Assembly (NCBI GenBank): GCA_030428945.1
Contig: JAUIEC010000013.1
Location: 62,001 to 126,000 of the forward strand
Origin: Phycisphaerae bacterium
Lineage (GTDB): Bacteria > Planctomycetota > Phycisphaerae > UBA1845 > Fen-1342
Length of the DNA stretch: 64,000 nucleotides
Reading direction: 5' to 3'
Below are positions 1-8,052 of the stretch, in pieces. Both the position numbers and the translations under genes were made by a program. The notes beneath the pieces were generated by a model. It did not search any database. It was not told the origin of the DNA and saw only the letters and a program-made list of their open reading frames with translations. Each line of letters begins with the position of its first letter. Position 1 is the stretch's first letter.

Positions 1-323
1 CGGCGGACATCGCGGGCGGCCGCCTGCAGGTGGCGGCGCCGGACGTCGATCAGGCGCTGCTCGACCACCCGGCACAGCCAGGTCCAGAAGGCGGCCTCGT
101 GCTGCACATCGAGCGTACGAATCTGCCCGCTGACGATGATCAGGACTTCCTGCAGCACATCGTCGACGCTGACGCGGGCCAGGACCGACGGATCCAGCCG
201 CAACTGGATCAGCCAGCGCAACCGGGGAGCGTACTGCCCGACCAGCCGGTCAAACGCCCCGTCCTGCCCGGCAATGGCGGCCTGGATCGCGGCCAGTTCA
301 AGATTCGTCTGCGGATCACTCAT
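1..323 (-). CDS. ECF-type RNA polymerase sigma factor, planctomycete type (C-terminus beyond window)
   Basis: The reverse strand reads from an ATG at 323 without a stop to the window edge, giving about 107 residues. Residues about 25-65 carry the region-2 pattern YAPRLRWLIQLRLDPSV followed by VSVDDVLQEVLI, the arrangement of planctomycete-specific sigma-70 subfamilies (an L-D-P step followed by D-x-x-Q-E). Regions 3 and 4 lie outside the window. The protein should direct core RNA polymerase to a regulon that cannot be read here. The divergent M1 peptidase starts 254 bp away, with a heptad array between them. Family confidence is high; subfamily is inferred from motifs only. Confidence 0.85.
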   Translation of the reverse strand, partial: MSDPQTNLELAAIQAAIAGQDGAFDRLVGQYAPRLRWLIQLRLDPSVLARVSVDDVLQEVLIIVSGQIRTLDVQHEAAFWTWLCRVVEQRLIDVRRRHLQAAARDVR

Positions 324-440
324 CCGGTTCCCCAGCACCTGAAACGCTGCGCCTGGCCGGTGCTTAACCCGGCGGAACGGAATTTTCCCAGTGTACCCGC
401 TCCAGCCGGCGCCGCGTCGAGGGATCGCAGCCGCCAGCCC

Positions 441-506
441 CCCTGTTCCCTGTTCCCTGTTCCCTGGCCCCCGGCCCCTGTTCCCTGGCCCCTGGCCCCC
501 GACCCC
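441..506. repeat. Heptad tandem array (CCCTGTT/CCCTGGC)
   Basis: Nine consecutive 7-bp units beginning CCCTGTT three times, then CCCTGGC, CCCCGGC, CCCTGTT and two more CCCTGGC. The purine-rich strand is the reverse strand. This array lies between divergent genes, unlike most arrays in the window, which follow gene ends. Confidence 0.85.
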
Positions 507-577
507 ATGGCCTCGCGCCGGTCGGATCCGCTAGGATGTTCCGGCGACTGTCCGACAACACACACGAGGATTCCCGC

Positions 578-3223
578 ATGCATCGCGCCTTCCTGCTCGT
601 GCTCGCGCTGCTGGTACCGGCCGTGGCCGGGGCCGACGAGCGCATCTTCATTCCCGACCAGCCGTTCGACATGCAGCACATCCGGCTGGATCTGGACATC
701 GACCTGCCGGCCGAGCGACTCGACGCGACCGCCGACCTGTCGATGCGGGTTCTCGCGCCGGCCGCGCTGGTCGAACTCGACGCCGTCGACTTCCAGGTCC
801 GCTCGGTCGAAGGGCGCGTGGCCGGGGGCGACTGGGCAGCCTGGCCGCATCGTTACGACGGCCGGAAGCTGGGGGTCCACCTGCCGGCCGAGCAGGCGCG
901 GGGGACCGACCTCGACCTGCGGATCCGGTATGTCGTGCAGGAGCCCGCGAGCGGGCTGTCGTTCTTCTCGCCGGAGAAGAACGGTGCCGCCGCGCCGCTG
1001 CAGGTCTGGTCGCAGGGCGAGTCGATCGAGAACCGCTACTGGGTGCCGTGCTTCGATCACCCGAACGAGATGCAGACGACCGAGATCATCGCGACCGTCG
1101 ACCGCGGCTTCGAGGTGCTCTCGAACGGAGCCCTTCGCAGCCGCCGCGAGACCGATGACGGACGGGTGACGTTCCACTGGAAGATGAGCCGTCCGCATGT
1201 CGTCTACCTGATGACGCTGGTGGTCGGCGAGTTTCACGTGGCCGAGGAGACCTGGCGCGGCATCCCGGTGACCTACTACGTGCCGCCCGACCGGGCCGAC
1301 CAGGTCGAACCGACCTTCCGCCACACCACCGCGATGCTCGATCTGTTCACCGACAAGCTCGGCGTCCGCTACCCGTGGGAGAAGTACGCCCAGGTCTGCT
1401 GCCACAACTTCGGCGGCGGAATGGAGAACACCAGCGCCACGACCCTCGGCGAGGCCTCGCTGCTCGATGCCCACACGCGTCTGGACCGCGACGCCGACGG
1501 ACTGATCGCCCACGAACTCGCCCACCAGTGGTTCGGCGACCTGGTCACCTGTCGCGACTGGGCCCACCTGTGGCTCAACGAGGGATTCGCCAGCTACTTC
1601 GAAGTGCTCTGGGACGAACATGTCGGCGGACCGCAGGCCCTGGCCTACAACCTGATGGGCAAGGCCCGCAGCGCCATCCGCGGCGGCAAGGACCTGCCGA
1701 TCGTCCACCAGCACTATGACCACCCCGACAGCCAGTTCGACGCGCGGGCCTATCCGAAGGGCGCGTGGGTCGTGCACATGCTGCGCCGCGAACTCGGCGA
1801 CGACCTGTTCTGGGCCGGACTGCAGGCCTACCTGCGCGAGTTCGCCCATCAGCCCGTCGAGACCGCCGACCTGCGCCGCACGCTCGAACGCGTCAGCGGC
1901 CGCAGCCTCGAACGCTTCTTCCACGACTGGACCGAACGACCCGGGCACCCCGTCGTCGAAATCGACTATCGCTGGCTCGCCGACGACAAACTCGCCGAAG
2001 TCTCCGTCACCCAGACCCAGGACGACGAGGCCTTCCACTTCCCGCTGGTGATCGAGTTCGTCGGCCAGGACCAGACCGTCCGACTGCGGCGGGACCTGAC
2101 CAGCAAGCAGGAACGCTACCTCGTGCCGCTCGGCTTCCGGCCGGACAGGATCTCGATCGACCCCGACATGCGGGTGCTGATGGACCTGACCGCGACCATG
2201 CCGCGTCGCCTGTGGGAAGGCCAGTTGCGGGACGACCCCAACCCGGTCAACCGCATCGCGGCCGTCAAGCACCTGGGTCGCAGCCTCGATGACCATGTCG
2301 AGTCGCTCATGCACGCCCGCCTGGCCGAGGAGCCCTTCTGGGCCGTCCGCCGCGAACTGCTCAACGCGCTGGCCGAGAGCGAGTCGGACGCGACCCGCGC
2401 GGCGCTGCTGGCCACCCTGTCCGATCCCGACGCACGCGTCCGCCGAACCGCGGTCGACCGCCTGGCCGACTTCGACGAGCCCGAGGTCCGGCGGCGCGTC
2501 ACCGCCCTGCTGGACGACGCGGACCAGAGCTACGCCGTCCGCGCGGCCGCGATCAGCGCGCTGGCCGACTGGGCGCCGAATGACCTGCTGGACCGCGTGC
2601 GCCCGCTGCTGGCGATCGACGATCCGCGCGGCATGGTTCGCCAGGCCGTACTCGGGGCCCTCGGCGCGACCGCCGACCCGGCCGCGGTGGAACCGGTCCT
2701 GGCGCATCTCGGCGACCAGCACGGGACACGCACGCGACGATCGGCGATCACGGCCATCCGCCAGTTGTCCGACGACGTGGAGATGCCCGACGACCAGCGT
2801 GAGGAGGTTGTCACGGCCCTGGCGGCCTGCGTGGAGGGCGGAGACGGCTGGCTCCAGTTGCCGGCCGCCCGTGCCCTCGGTGCCCTCGGTCCGGATGCGG
2901 CCGCGGCCCTGCCGGCGCTGCGTGCGGCGTTGGACGACGACCCCCGCGAACGGACGCGCGAGGCGCTGGAGAACGCGGTGGCGAAGATCGATCGCGCGGC
3001 CGAAGCGGCCCCGGCAGTCGCGCAGGCCGCGGCGGAGTCCGACCTGGCGGAAGAGAACAGCAGGCTGCGTGCGCAACTCGATGCGCTCCGCGGCGAGCAC
3101 GACGCCCTGGCGACCCGGGTGGCCTCGCTCGAAGCACTGGTCAACGGCTACCAGGCCGTCCTCGACCAGATGGCCGGCCAGCACGCCGGCCCGACCGGCA
3201 GCGCCTCGACCGCGGGAGAATGA
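578..3223 (+). CDS. Secreted M1-family aminopeptidase with HEAT-repeat and coiled-coil C-terminus
   Basis: An 881-residue zinc metallopeptidase. The ATG at 578 is preferred over an in-frame upstream ATG because ACGAGGA sits just upstream and the protein then begins with a signal peptide (MHRAFLLVLALLVPAVAG). A GGGMEN exopeptidase loop is near residue 280, and the zinc site HELAHQWF at 312-319 is followed by the third ligand Glu335 in NEGF, the exact HEXXH-x18-E spacing of M1 enzymes. After the peptidase core, residues about 560-790 look like HEAT/ARM repeats (repeated ALxxLxDPDARVR-type units) and about 800-870 like a coiled coil. It probably trims peptides in the periplasm or at the surface. 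Nothing suggests inactivation. Confidence 0.93.
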   Translation: MHRAFLLVLALLVPAVAGADERIFIPDQPFDMQHIRLDLDIDLPAERLDATADLSMRVLAPAALVELDAVDFQVRSVEGRVAGGDWAAWPHRYDGRKLGVHLPAEQARGTDLDLRIRYVVQEPASGLSFFSPEKNGAAAPLQVWSQGESIENRYWVPCFDHPNEMQTTEIIATVDRGFEVLSNGALRSRRETDDGRVTFHWKMSRPHVVYLMTLVVGEFHVAEETWRGIPVTYYVPPDRADQVEPTFRHTTAMLDLFTDKLGVRYPWEKYAQVCCHNFGGGMENTSATTLGEASLLDAHTRLDRDADGLIAHELAHQWFGDLVTCRDWAHLWLNEGFASYFEVLWDEHVGGPQALAYNLMGKARSAIRGGKDLPIVHQHYDHPDSQFDARAYPKGAWVVHMLRRELGDDLFWAGLQAYLREFAHQPVETADLRRTLERVSGRSLERFFHDWTERPGHPVVEIDYRWLADDKLAEVSVTQTQDDEAFHFPLVIEFVGQDQTVRLRRDLTSKQERYLVPLGFRPDRISIDPDMRVLMDLTATMPRRLWEGQLRDDPNPVNRIAAVKHLGRSLDDHVESLMHARLAEEPFWAVRRELLNALAESESDATRAALLATLSDPDARVRRTAVDRLADFDEPEVRRRVTALLDDADQSYAVRAAAISALADWAPNDLLDRVRPLLAIDDPRGMVRQAVLGALGATADPAAVEPVLAHLGDQHGTRTRRSAITAIRQLSDDVEMPDDQREEVVTALAACVEGGDGWLQLPAARALGALGPDAAAALPALRAALDDDPRERTREALENAVAKIDRAAEAAPAVAQAAAESDLAEENSRLRAQLDALRGEHDALATRVASLEALVNGYQAVLDQMAGQHAGPTGSASTAGE

Positions 3224-3240
3224 CGCGCCAGGGGGATCAG

Positions 3241-3272
3241 GGGAGCGAGGGAGCAAGGGAGCGAGGGAGCAA
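3241..3272 (+). repeat. Octad array GGGAGCGA/GGGAGCAA
   Basis: Four perfect alternating octads, beginning 18 bp after the M1 peptidase stop codon. The purine-rich strand is the sense strand of that gene. Confidence 0.9.
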
Positions 3273-3341
3273 GAAACCGTGCCACCGCTCTTGCGACTCA
3301 CAATCGCGCCAACGCTCGCACACGCTCACCAGCCGCGCAGC

Positions 3342-3388
3342 TACCACTGTTCGCGACCCATGAAAGCAGCCCGGGCAGAGCAGTGGTA
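3342..3388. repeat. Hairpin with TACCACTG/CAGTGGTA arms
   Basis: Perfect 8-bp inverted repeat with a loop of about 31 bp. Related GTGCCAC...GCTCTTG-like fragments occur near 3279, 16013 and 63580, so this may be another small intergenic repeat family. Confidence 0.55.
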
Positions 3389-3520
3389 CCAGGCACGCGA
3401 GGTCTCGCGATCGCGGCATGCCGCGTCGATGCCGCACCCTGCGGCCCTTCGACAAATCGGCCCGGGCCCGGATGACGCACCACGCGATCTACTCACGGAT
3501 GGATCCCGCGCCTGACGCGT

Positions 3521-3576
3521 TCCCTGGCTCCCTCGCTGCCTGGCTCCCACGCTCCCTGGCCCTCACGCTCCCTGGT
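3521..3576 (-). repeat. Octad array TCCCTGGC/TCCCTCGC
   Basis: Seven units of 8 bp with some substitutions (TGCCTGGC, CCTCACGC). Purine-rich on the reverse strand. It directly precedes the 68-bp element. Confidence 0.85.
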
Positions 3577-3589
3577 CCTCAGGTCGTAG

Positions 3590-3657
3590 GGTGCGTCATC
3601 GACGCGGTATTCCGCGATCGCATCCGCCGCGGACGCTGCTGGCGTCGATGCCGCACC
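3590..3657 (+). repeat. 68-bp REP-like inverted repeat, copy 1
   Basis: Left arm GGTGCGTCATCGACGC and right arm GCGTCGATGCCGCACC pair over 16 bp with one mismatch. A GTAG tetranucleotide overlaps and precedes the left arm. The 36-bp middle is the most diverged of the seven full copies. Confidence 0.9.
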
Positions 3658-3725
3658 GCCTGGCTCAGGCTGCCATGTGGACCGGCTCGCGGCGGCACCC
3701 GCAGGCCCCGGAATTCCCCGTTTCT

Positions 3726-3781
3726 TCCCTCGCTCCCTGGCTCCCTCGCTCCCTTGCTCCCTGGCTCCCTTGCCCTCTGGC
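3726..3781 (-). repeat. Octad array TCCCTCGC/TCCCTGGC/TCCCTTGC
   Basis: Seven 8-bp units, purine-rich on the reverse strand, ending 80 bp before the DUF4230-like start. Confidence 0.88.
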
Positions 3782-3861
3782 CATTTTCCGCTGCCCAGCG
3801 GAACCGCGCACCGATAGAGTGTGTATGACATCCACGGAGGGATGTCGCGGAGGATTCAGGG

Positions 3862-4464
3862 ATGAGACGGCGTGGATCGATCGGGCGCGTGGCGCTCGTG
3901 CTCGGCGGACTGGTACTGGGTGTGGCACTCGCACTGACGCCCGGCGGGTGGCTGCGGGCCGCGGCCCGCTGGCAGGTCGACGAACGGGCCGCCCTGACCT
4001 TCTTTCAGCGTGAACCGCTCGCCTTCCTCGTCACCGAGCGGATCGTCACCCAGGTCGTCGTCGAAAAGCACGGCCGCAGCCTGCTGCTGGGCGACAAGCA
4101 CGGCTTCCTGTTCGGGACGGTCGAACTGCTCTACGGCATCAACCTGGCCGACCTGCCGCCGGAGTCCGTCCGCCGCGACGACCAGCGGATCTTCGTCTCG
4201 GTGCCGACCCCCGAACTGCTGCACACCGTCCCGGATCTCGAATCCGTCCGTTTTCTGCAAAAGCGCTCGCCGATGATCGTCCTCGCCGACAAAATGGCCG
4301 GCAGCGATCTGTACCAGGAATGCCTGCTCGAACTTGACGACGCGGCCCTGCGCTTCGCCGAGGAGCACGGCCTGACGCCGACCCGCGAGGAACTGCTCGG
4401 TCGCCTGAACGAGTACGCTCCGGTGATCGCCGCCAGGATCGGCAGCGAGGTGATCTTCGAGTGA
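3862..4464 (+). CDS. Membrane-anchored DUF4230-like protein
   Basis: 200 residues with an N-terminal membrane anchor at about 9-29. The stretch from about 45 to 95 (FLVTERIVTQVVVEKH, then LLLGDKHGFLFGTVELLYGINLADL read as a continuous segment in the protein) has the look of DUF4230 proteins, single-pass envelope proteins of unknown function. That assignment rests on pattern only. CGGAGG lies upstream of the ATG at 3862. A 37-codon ORF is coupled to its stop codon. The left flank is repeat DNA, so this is probably the first gene of its unit. Confidence 0.7.
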   Translation: MRRRGSIGRVALVLGGLVLGVALALTPGGWLRAAARWQVDERAALTFFQREPLAFLVTERIVTQVVVEKHGRSLLLGDKHGFLFGTVELLYGINLADLPPESVRRDDQRIFVSVPTPELLHTVPDLESVRFLQKRSPMIVLADKMAGSDLYQECLLELDDAALRFAEEHGLTPTREELLGRLNEYAPVIAARIGSEVIFE

Positions 4465-4574
4465 CCAGCGACCCGCAGCAGCCACCTCCGCCCCCCAGCC
4501 GCCTCGGCCCGCGCCTGCTGCTGCTCGCCCTCGTCATCGCCCTGCTCGCCTTCCTCCGCTTCGGTAGTTGCTGA
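4461..4574 (+). CDS. 37-residue predicted membrane peptide, translationally coupled
   Basis: A GTG at 4461 overlaps the TGA of the preceding gene (GTGA). The frame runs 37 codons: a polar proline-rich head (TSDPQQPPPPPSRLGPR) and then one hydrophobic helix of about 17 residues ending RFGSC. The coupling, membrane helix and neighbours' codon use favour a real microprotein. No family was recognised, and it could be chance read-through. A role with the DUF4230-like protein is inference from overlap alone. Confidence 0.5.
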   Translation: MTSDPQQPPPPPSRLGPRLLLLALVIALLAFLRFGSC

Positions 4575-4631
4575 CGGGAAGGGAGCGAGGTGTGTGCCAC
4601 TGCGGATCTTCGCAGGGCATTCCTTGACCTG

Positions 4632-4663
4632 GTGAAAACGTGGAAGCGTGAAAGAGTGAAAGG
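4632..4663 (+). repeat. Octad array GTGAAAAC/GTGGAAGC/GTGAAAGA/GTGAAAGG
   Basis: Four exact-period octads downstream of the 37-codon ORF, purine-rich on its sense strand. Confidence 0.9.
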
Positions 4664-4700
4664 GGTCGCCTGCTGATGCGTCCGCCTCTCACGGCCAAGC

Positions 4701-4768
4701 GGTGCGGCATCGACGCCCGGGGTTTCCACGGTCGCTGCGGCTGCGGTCTGCCGCGTCGATGACGCACC
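4701..4768 (-). repeat. 68-bp REP-like inverted repeat, copy 2 (reverse)
   Basis: Same arms as copy 1 in reverse orientation and exactly 68 bp. The middle matches the GGCAGACCGC... type shared with copy 3. The outer flank is CTCC rather than CTAC, so the GTAG flank is imperfect here. Confidence 0.9.
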
Positions 4769-4776
4769 CTCCGACC

Positions 4777-4832
4777 TCCCTGGCCTTGCTCCCTTGCTCC
4801 CTCGCTCCCTTGCTCCCTGGCCTTGCTCCCTT
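4777..4832 (-). repeat. Octad array TCCCTGGC/TTGCTCCC type
   Basis: About seven octads, purine-rich on the reverse strand. It lies downstream of the reverse-strand gene ending at 4940, just beyond that gene's terminator. Confidence 0.85.
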
Positions 4833-4836
4833 CGTC

Positions 4837-4875
4837 AAAAAAAGCCCCCCGCGTCACAAGCGTGGCGCGGGGGGT
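4837..4875 (-). terminator. Rho-independent terminator for the reverse gene at 4940-5389
   Basis: On the reverse strand a GC-rich hairpin with near-perfect arms GCCCCCCGCG and CGCGGGGGGC is followed by a run of seven T. It lies about 65 bp after the TAG stop at 4940. Confidence 0.9.
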
Positions 4876-4939
4876 CTGCGTTTCTCGGAATGCTGCGATC
4901 TACCGGGAGCCTGGTTCCGGGGGCCCGGCTTCGGTCCTG

Positions 4940-5389
4940 CTACGGAATCGTGATTTCGATCGATTCCTTGCCCTGCCAGGCGCCCGCGTCCAGCAGCCAG
5001 GCCTCCGTCACCGGGACGTTGCCCATCGCGCCGTCGGCCCCCTTCCCGGCGAAGCCCGCCTGCCCGCCGACCTCGACCTTCTTCACTTCGGCCGGGTCAC
5101 GCAGGACGACCTCGACGGCGTACTGCTGCTGCGTTTCGAGAATCACGGTCTTGTCGGTCACTTCCTTGACCGTTCCGTGCACCACGAACCACAGTCCCTT
5201 CAGACCCACCCCGGCCTTGGTCGCGTTGTCGATGTAGTCCTGCAGGACTTTCTCGGCCCCGACGACCTGAACCGTCGCCGGTCCCGCCTGCTGCCGTGCG
5301 CTGACCGTCTTGCCACCCTGGGTCGAAATCACGTAACCCGCTATCGCAAGTGCAATTACGACAAAACCAATCTGCAGGCCCTGTTTCAT
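4940..5389 (-). CDS. Membrane-anchored protein with OB-fold-like domain
   Basis: 149 residues. The ATG at 5389 is chosen because CAGGAG stands 9 bp upstream and the protein then begins with a membrane segment (QIGFVVIALAIAGYVIS). The body from residue 45 has alternating beta-like stretches (LWFVVHGTVKEV, KTVILETQQQYAVEVVL, VEVGGQAGF) resembling tRNA_anti-like OB-fold proteins that bacteria anchor at the membrane. This is a fold guess. No catalytic residues are evident. It is a single gene with its own terminator, facing the S9 peptidase. Confidence 0.75.
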   Translation of the reverse strand: MKQGLQIGFVVIALAIAGYVISTQGGKTVSARQQAGPATVQVVGAEKVLQDYIDNATKAGVGLKGLWFVVHGTVKEVTDKTVILETQQQYAVEVVLRDPAEVKKVEVGGQAGFAGKGADGAMGNVPVTEAWLLDAGAWQGKESIEITIP

Positions 5390-5533
5390 CTCTTGTGCTC
5401 CTGATCTGTCCACGGACCGGAGAAAACCCCGTGAGTCGCGACGGACGCGCCGCGGTCCGTGGCCGCTGGTAAGCAGCGGACCCAAAAGCGTATCCGAACA
5501 CCGGCGCAGCAACAAGCCGCACGCCGGGCCCGT

Positions 5534-5563
5534 TTGACGCCACGCCCGCCGGCCCGCCACAAT
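5534..5563 (+). promoter_or_regulatory. Candidate sigma-70 promoter for the S9 peptidase
   Basis: TTGACG at 5534-5539 and CACAAT at 5558-5563, 18 bp apart, 41 bp upstream of the ATG. Confidence 0.5.
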
Positions 5564-5604
5564 CCCTCCCACGAACGTGAGATTCCCCCACCGAGGAGCC
5601 CGCC

Positions 5605-7488
5605 ATGCGCGCCACCCCGTTCCTGCTCTGCCTTGCCGTCCTCCCGGCCGTGCCCGGCAGCGCCGAGACGCCCCGCAGCGTCCCGACCTACGACGCCCGG
5701 ACGTTCTACCAGACCATCAGCTACCGCGGCGCTTCCTTCAACGGCGACGAATCGCAACTGCTGATCTCCAGCGACGCCAGCGGCGTCTTCAACGTCTACG
5801 CCCAGCCCGTGGCCGGCGGGCCGGCCCGGCAACTGACCGAGTCCTCGGACAACGCCCGCTACGCCGTCACCTGGTTCCCGCACGACGAGCGCTTCCTGTT
5901 CGCCAGCGACGAGGGCGGCAACGAACTCGACCACCTGTATGTTCGCGAGCGGGACGGAAAGATTCGCGACCTGACACCCGGCGCGCGGCTCAAGGCCAAC
6001 TTCTTCGGCTGGGACCACGACCGCACGCATTTCTTCGTGACCACCAACGAGCGCGATCCGCGGTTCTTCGATGTCTACCGCTACGCCGCCGACGACTACG
6101 CCCGCGAGCGAATCTGGGAGAACCCCGGCGAACTGGCCCCGACAGCGATCGCCCGCAACGGAAAGTGGATCGTGCTGACCCGCCAGAACGGCAACGCCGA
6201 CAGCGACCTGCTGCTGGTCGCCGTCGGCAGCGACGCCGCGCCGCGCCTGATCACGCCGCACGAGGGCAAGGGCATGCACAACAGCCTGGGCTTCTCGCCC
6301 GACAGCGGCCAAGTCCTCTACAGCACCGACCGCCACGGCGAGTTCCGCCAGGCCTGGGCCTTCGACATCGCGACCGGGGCGCATCGGCCGCTCGTCAAGG
6401 CCGACTGGGACGTCAGCTACCTGGGCTTCTCCGAGACCGGCCGCTACCGCGTGCACGGCGTCAACGCCGACGCCCGCACGGCGGTCACGATCCTCGACAC
6501 GCAGACCGGCCAGGAGATCCGGCTGGCCGACCTGCCGCCCGGCGACCTGAACGGCGTCCGGTTCTCGCGCAGCGAAACCCGGCTGGCGTTCTACCTGAGC
6601 GACGACACTTCGCCCGCCAACCTGTACGTCTGTGATCTCGCCAGCGGCCGGGCCCGGCGGCTGACCACCAGCCTGAACAAGGACCTGCGGCAGGAAGACC
6701 TCGTGGCCGGTTCGGTCGTCCGCTACCCGAGCTTCGACGGACTGCAGATTCCGGCTTTGCTGTACCGTCCCTGGCCGGCCTCGGCCGAGAACAGGGTTCC
6801 GGCGCTGGTGTGGGTGCACGGCGGTCCGGGCGGTCAGAGCCGGCTGGGCTATCGCGGCATGATCCAGCACCTGGTGAATCACGGGTACGCCGTGCTGGCG
6901 GTCAACAACCGCGGCAGCAGCGGCTACGGCAAGACGTTCTATCACATGGATGACCGCCGGCACGGCGACGTGGACCTGAAGGACTGCGTGCACGGGCGCC
7001 GTTACCTGGAAGGGCTGGACTGGGTCGACGGCGGGAAGGTCGGCATCATCGGCGGCAGCTACGGGGGCTACATGGTCTGTGCCGCGCTGGCGTTCGAGCC
7101 CGAGGCGTTCAACGTCGGCGTCGACATCTTCGGGGTGACCAACTGGGTTCGCACGCTCGAGAGCATTCCGCCCTGGTGGGCCAGCTTCCGCTCGTCGCTG
7201 TACGAGGAACTCGGCGATCCGGCCACCGACGGCGAGCGTCTCCGCCGCATCTCGCCGCTGTTCCACGCGAGCGGCATCCGCCGCCCGCTGCTGGTGATCC
7301 AGGGCGCGAACGACCCGCGCGTCCTGCAGGTCGAAAGCGACGAGATGGTCGCGGCCGTCAGGAAGAACGGCGTCCCGGTCGAATACGTGATCTTCGAGGA
7401 CGAGGGGCACGGCTTCGAGAACCGCGAGAACCGCATCACCGCCAGCGAGTCGATCGTCCGCTTCCTCGATGAATACCTCAAGAAGTAA
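5605..7488 (+). CDS. Secreted S9-family (prolyl oligopeptidase type) serine peptidase
   Basis: 627 residues with a signal peptide (MRATPFLLCLAVLPAVPGSA) and GAGGAG 9 bp upstream of the ATG. Residues about 35-370 form a TolB/DPP-type beta-propeller with repeated blades (LLISSDASGVFNVY, FLFASDEGGNELDHL). The alpha/beta-hydrolase domain follows: oxyanion region VWVHGGPGG, nucleophile Ser485 in GGSYGGYM, Asp570 in GANDPRV and His602 in EGHGFENR. The triad is complete. It probably cleaves short peptides in the periplasm as a dipeptidyl or acylaminoacyl peptidase; exact specificity cannot be read. It is a single-gene unit with its own promoter. Confidence 0.95.
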   Translation: MRATPFLLCLAVLPAVPGSAETPRSVPTYDARTFYQTISYRGASFNGDESQLLISSDASGVFNVYAQPVAGGPARQLTESSDNARYAVTWFPHDERFLFASDEGGNELDHLYVRERDGKIRDLTPGARLKANFFGWDHDRTHFFVTTNERDPRFFDVYRYAADDYARERIWENPGELAPTAIARNGKWIVLTRQNGNADSDLLLVAVGSDAAPRLITPHEGKGMHNSLGFSPDSGQVLYSTDRHGEFRQAWAFDIATGAHRPLVKADWDVSYLGFSETGRYRVHGVNADARTAVTILDTQTGQEIRLADLPPGDLNGVRFSRSETRLAFYLSDDTSPANLYVCDLASGRARRLTTSLNKDLRQEDLVAGSVVRYPSFDGLQIPALLYRPWPASAENRVPALVWVHGGPGGQSRLGYRGMIQHLVNHGYAVLAVNNRGSSGYGKTFYHMDDRRHGDVDLKDCVHGRRYLEGLDWVDGGKVGIIGGSYGGYMVCAALAFEPEAFNVGVDIFGVTNWVRTLESIPPWWASFRSSLYEELGDPATDGERLRRISPLFHASGIRRPLLVIQGANDPRVLQVESDEMVAAVRKNGVPVEYVIFEDEGHGFENRENRITASESIVRFLDEYLKK

Positions 7489-7514
7489 CCAGGCACAGGC
7501 CAGCACGGAAGAAA

Positions 7515-7554
7515 ATGAGCTCGTGAACGAGTGAGTACGTGAGCGCGTGAAGGG
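7515..7554 (+). repeat. Octad array GTGAACGA/GTGAGTAC/GTGAGCGC/GTGAAGGG
   Basis: Five octads in exact 8-bp phase, 26 bp after the S9 peptidase TAA and purine-rich on its sense strand. It sits in a convergent gap. Confidence 0.85.
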
Positions 7555-7588
7555 GTGCTTCGACGCGCGGGGGCAGTGTTGGCTCGAC

Positions 7589-7969
7589 CTACGACGCGGC
7601 GCTCGGGGGGCGATAGCGGGCCACGCAACCGGGCGATTCCTCCACCGCCACCACCGCGAGGCGAGCGGTGTCTCCGCCGAAGTCGGCCAGTTCGTCCGCG
7701 ATGTGTCGAGCGACCCCCTCGGCCGACGGCGGCAGCGCCTGGAACGGGGCAAGCTCGTTCAGGTGCGTGTCGTGCATCGTCGCCAGCAGTTCCCTGACCC
7801 GGGCCTTCAGCGCGACGAAGTCCAGCAGCACGCCCATCCCGTCCAGGTCCGGCCCGACGAACGTGGCCGACACCTGCCAGTTGTGCCCGTGCAGCGGCTC
7901 CAGCGTCCCGTCCGGCAGGCGCAGTTGATGCGCTGCGGAAAACCAGTCCGTTACCGTGACCTCATACAC
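7589..7969 (-). CDS. 6-pyruvoyltetrahydropterin synthase family protein, PTPS-III-like (possible FolB substitute)
   Basis: 126 residues, the usual family length. Predicted zinc ligands are His14, His27 and His29 (FSAAHQL ... LHGHNW). The catalytic Cys of QueD (CxxxHGH) is absent. Glu24 stands in an ExxHGH arrangement, the signature described for PTPS-III enzymes that make 6-hydroxymethyl-dihydropterin and replace dihydroneopterin aldolase in folate synthesis. The usual DHxxLN dyad is altered to HDTHLN (66-71). Glu110 and Glu111 near the C-terminus are kept. It is therefore more likely a folate-pathway PTPS-III than QueD, though no folate gene is adjacent. The family call is sure; the subtype is inferred. 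Confidence 0.88.
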   Translation of the reverse strand: MYEVTVTDWFSAAHQLRLPDGTLEPLHGHNWQVSATFVGPDLDGMGVLLDFVALKARVRELLATMHDTHLNELAPFQALPPSAEGVARHIADELADFGGDTARLAVVAVEESPGCVARYRPPSAAS

Positions 7970-8052
7970 GCTTGCAGCCCTCTGCCCGCTGAACCTGCCG
8001 ACCTGCCCGAACCGATAGCAGGATTGTGCCCCAGCGCCCCCGGAGACCGCAA

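Larger units (their letters stand above)
3224..3861. other. 638-bp gene-free repeat region
   Basis: No convincing gene. It holds, in order, a GGGAGCRA octad array, a TACCACTG/CAGTGGTA hairpin, a stray right arm of the 68-bp element (3423-3438), a pyrimidine octad array, a full 68-bp element and another pyrimidine octad array ending shortly before the next gene. ORFs crossing it only read through repeats. Confidence 0.8.
4575..4939. other. 365-bp convergent intergenic repeat region
   Basis: No gene seen. It contains a GTGAAAGN octad array, a reverse copy of the 68-bp element, a pyrimidine octad array and a strong reverse-strand terminator. Confidence 0.8.

Noticed and set aside
320..3301. Very long open frame antisense to the M1 aminopeptidase
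   Set aside because: High GC removes stop codons from alternative frames. The antisense protein is Arg/Val/Gly-rich without domains, while the forward frame has full M1 motifs.
3521..3781. Octad and heptad arrays as assembly errors
   Set aside because: Units vary in sequence, occur at many loci with locus-specific words, and adjoin intact genes. Collapse or expansion of unit number remains possible and needs reads.
5386..7752. Long antisense frame across the S9 peptidase
   Set aside because: Same GC effect; it also runs through two intergenic regions and repeat DNA.
7589..7969. Simple QueD annotation
   Set aside because: The catalytic Cys is missing and a Glu is placed as in PTPS-III; a generic family name with that note is safer.
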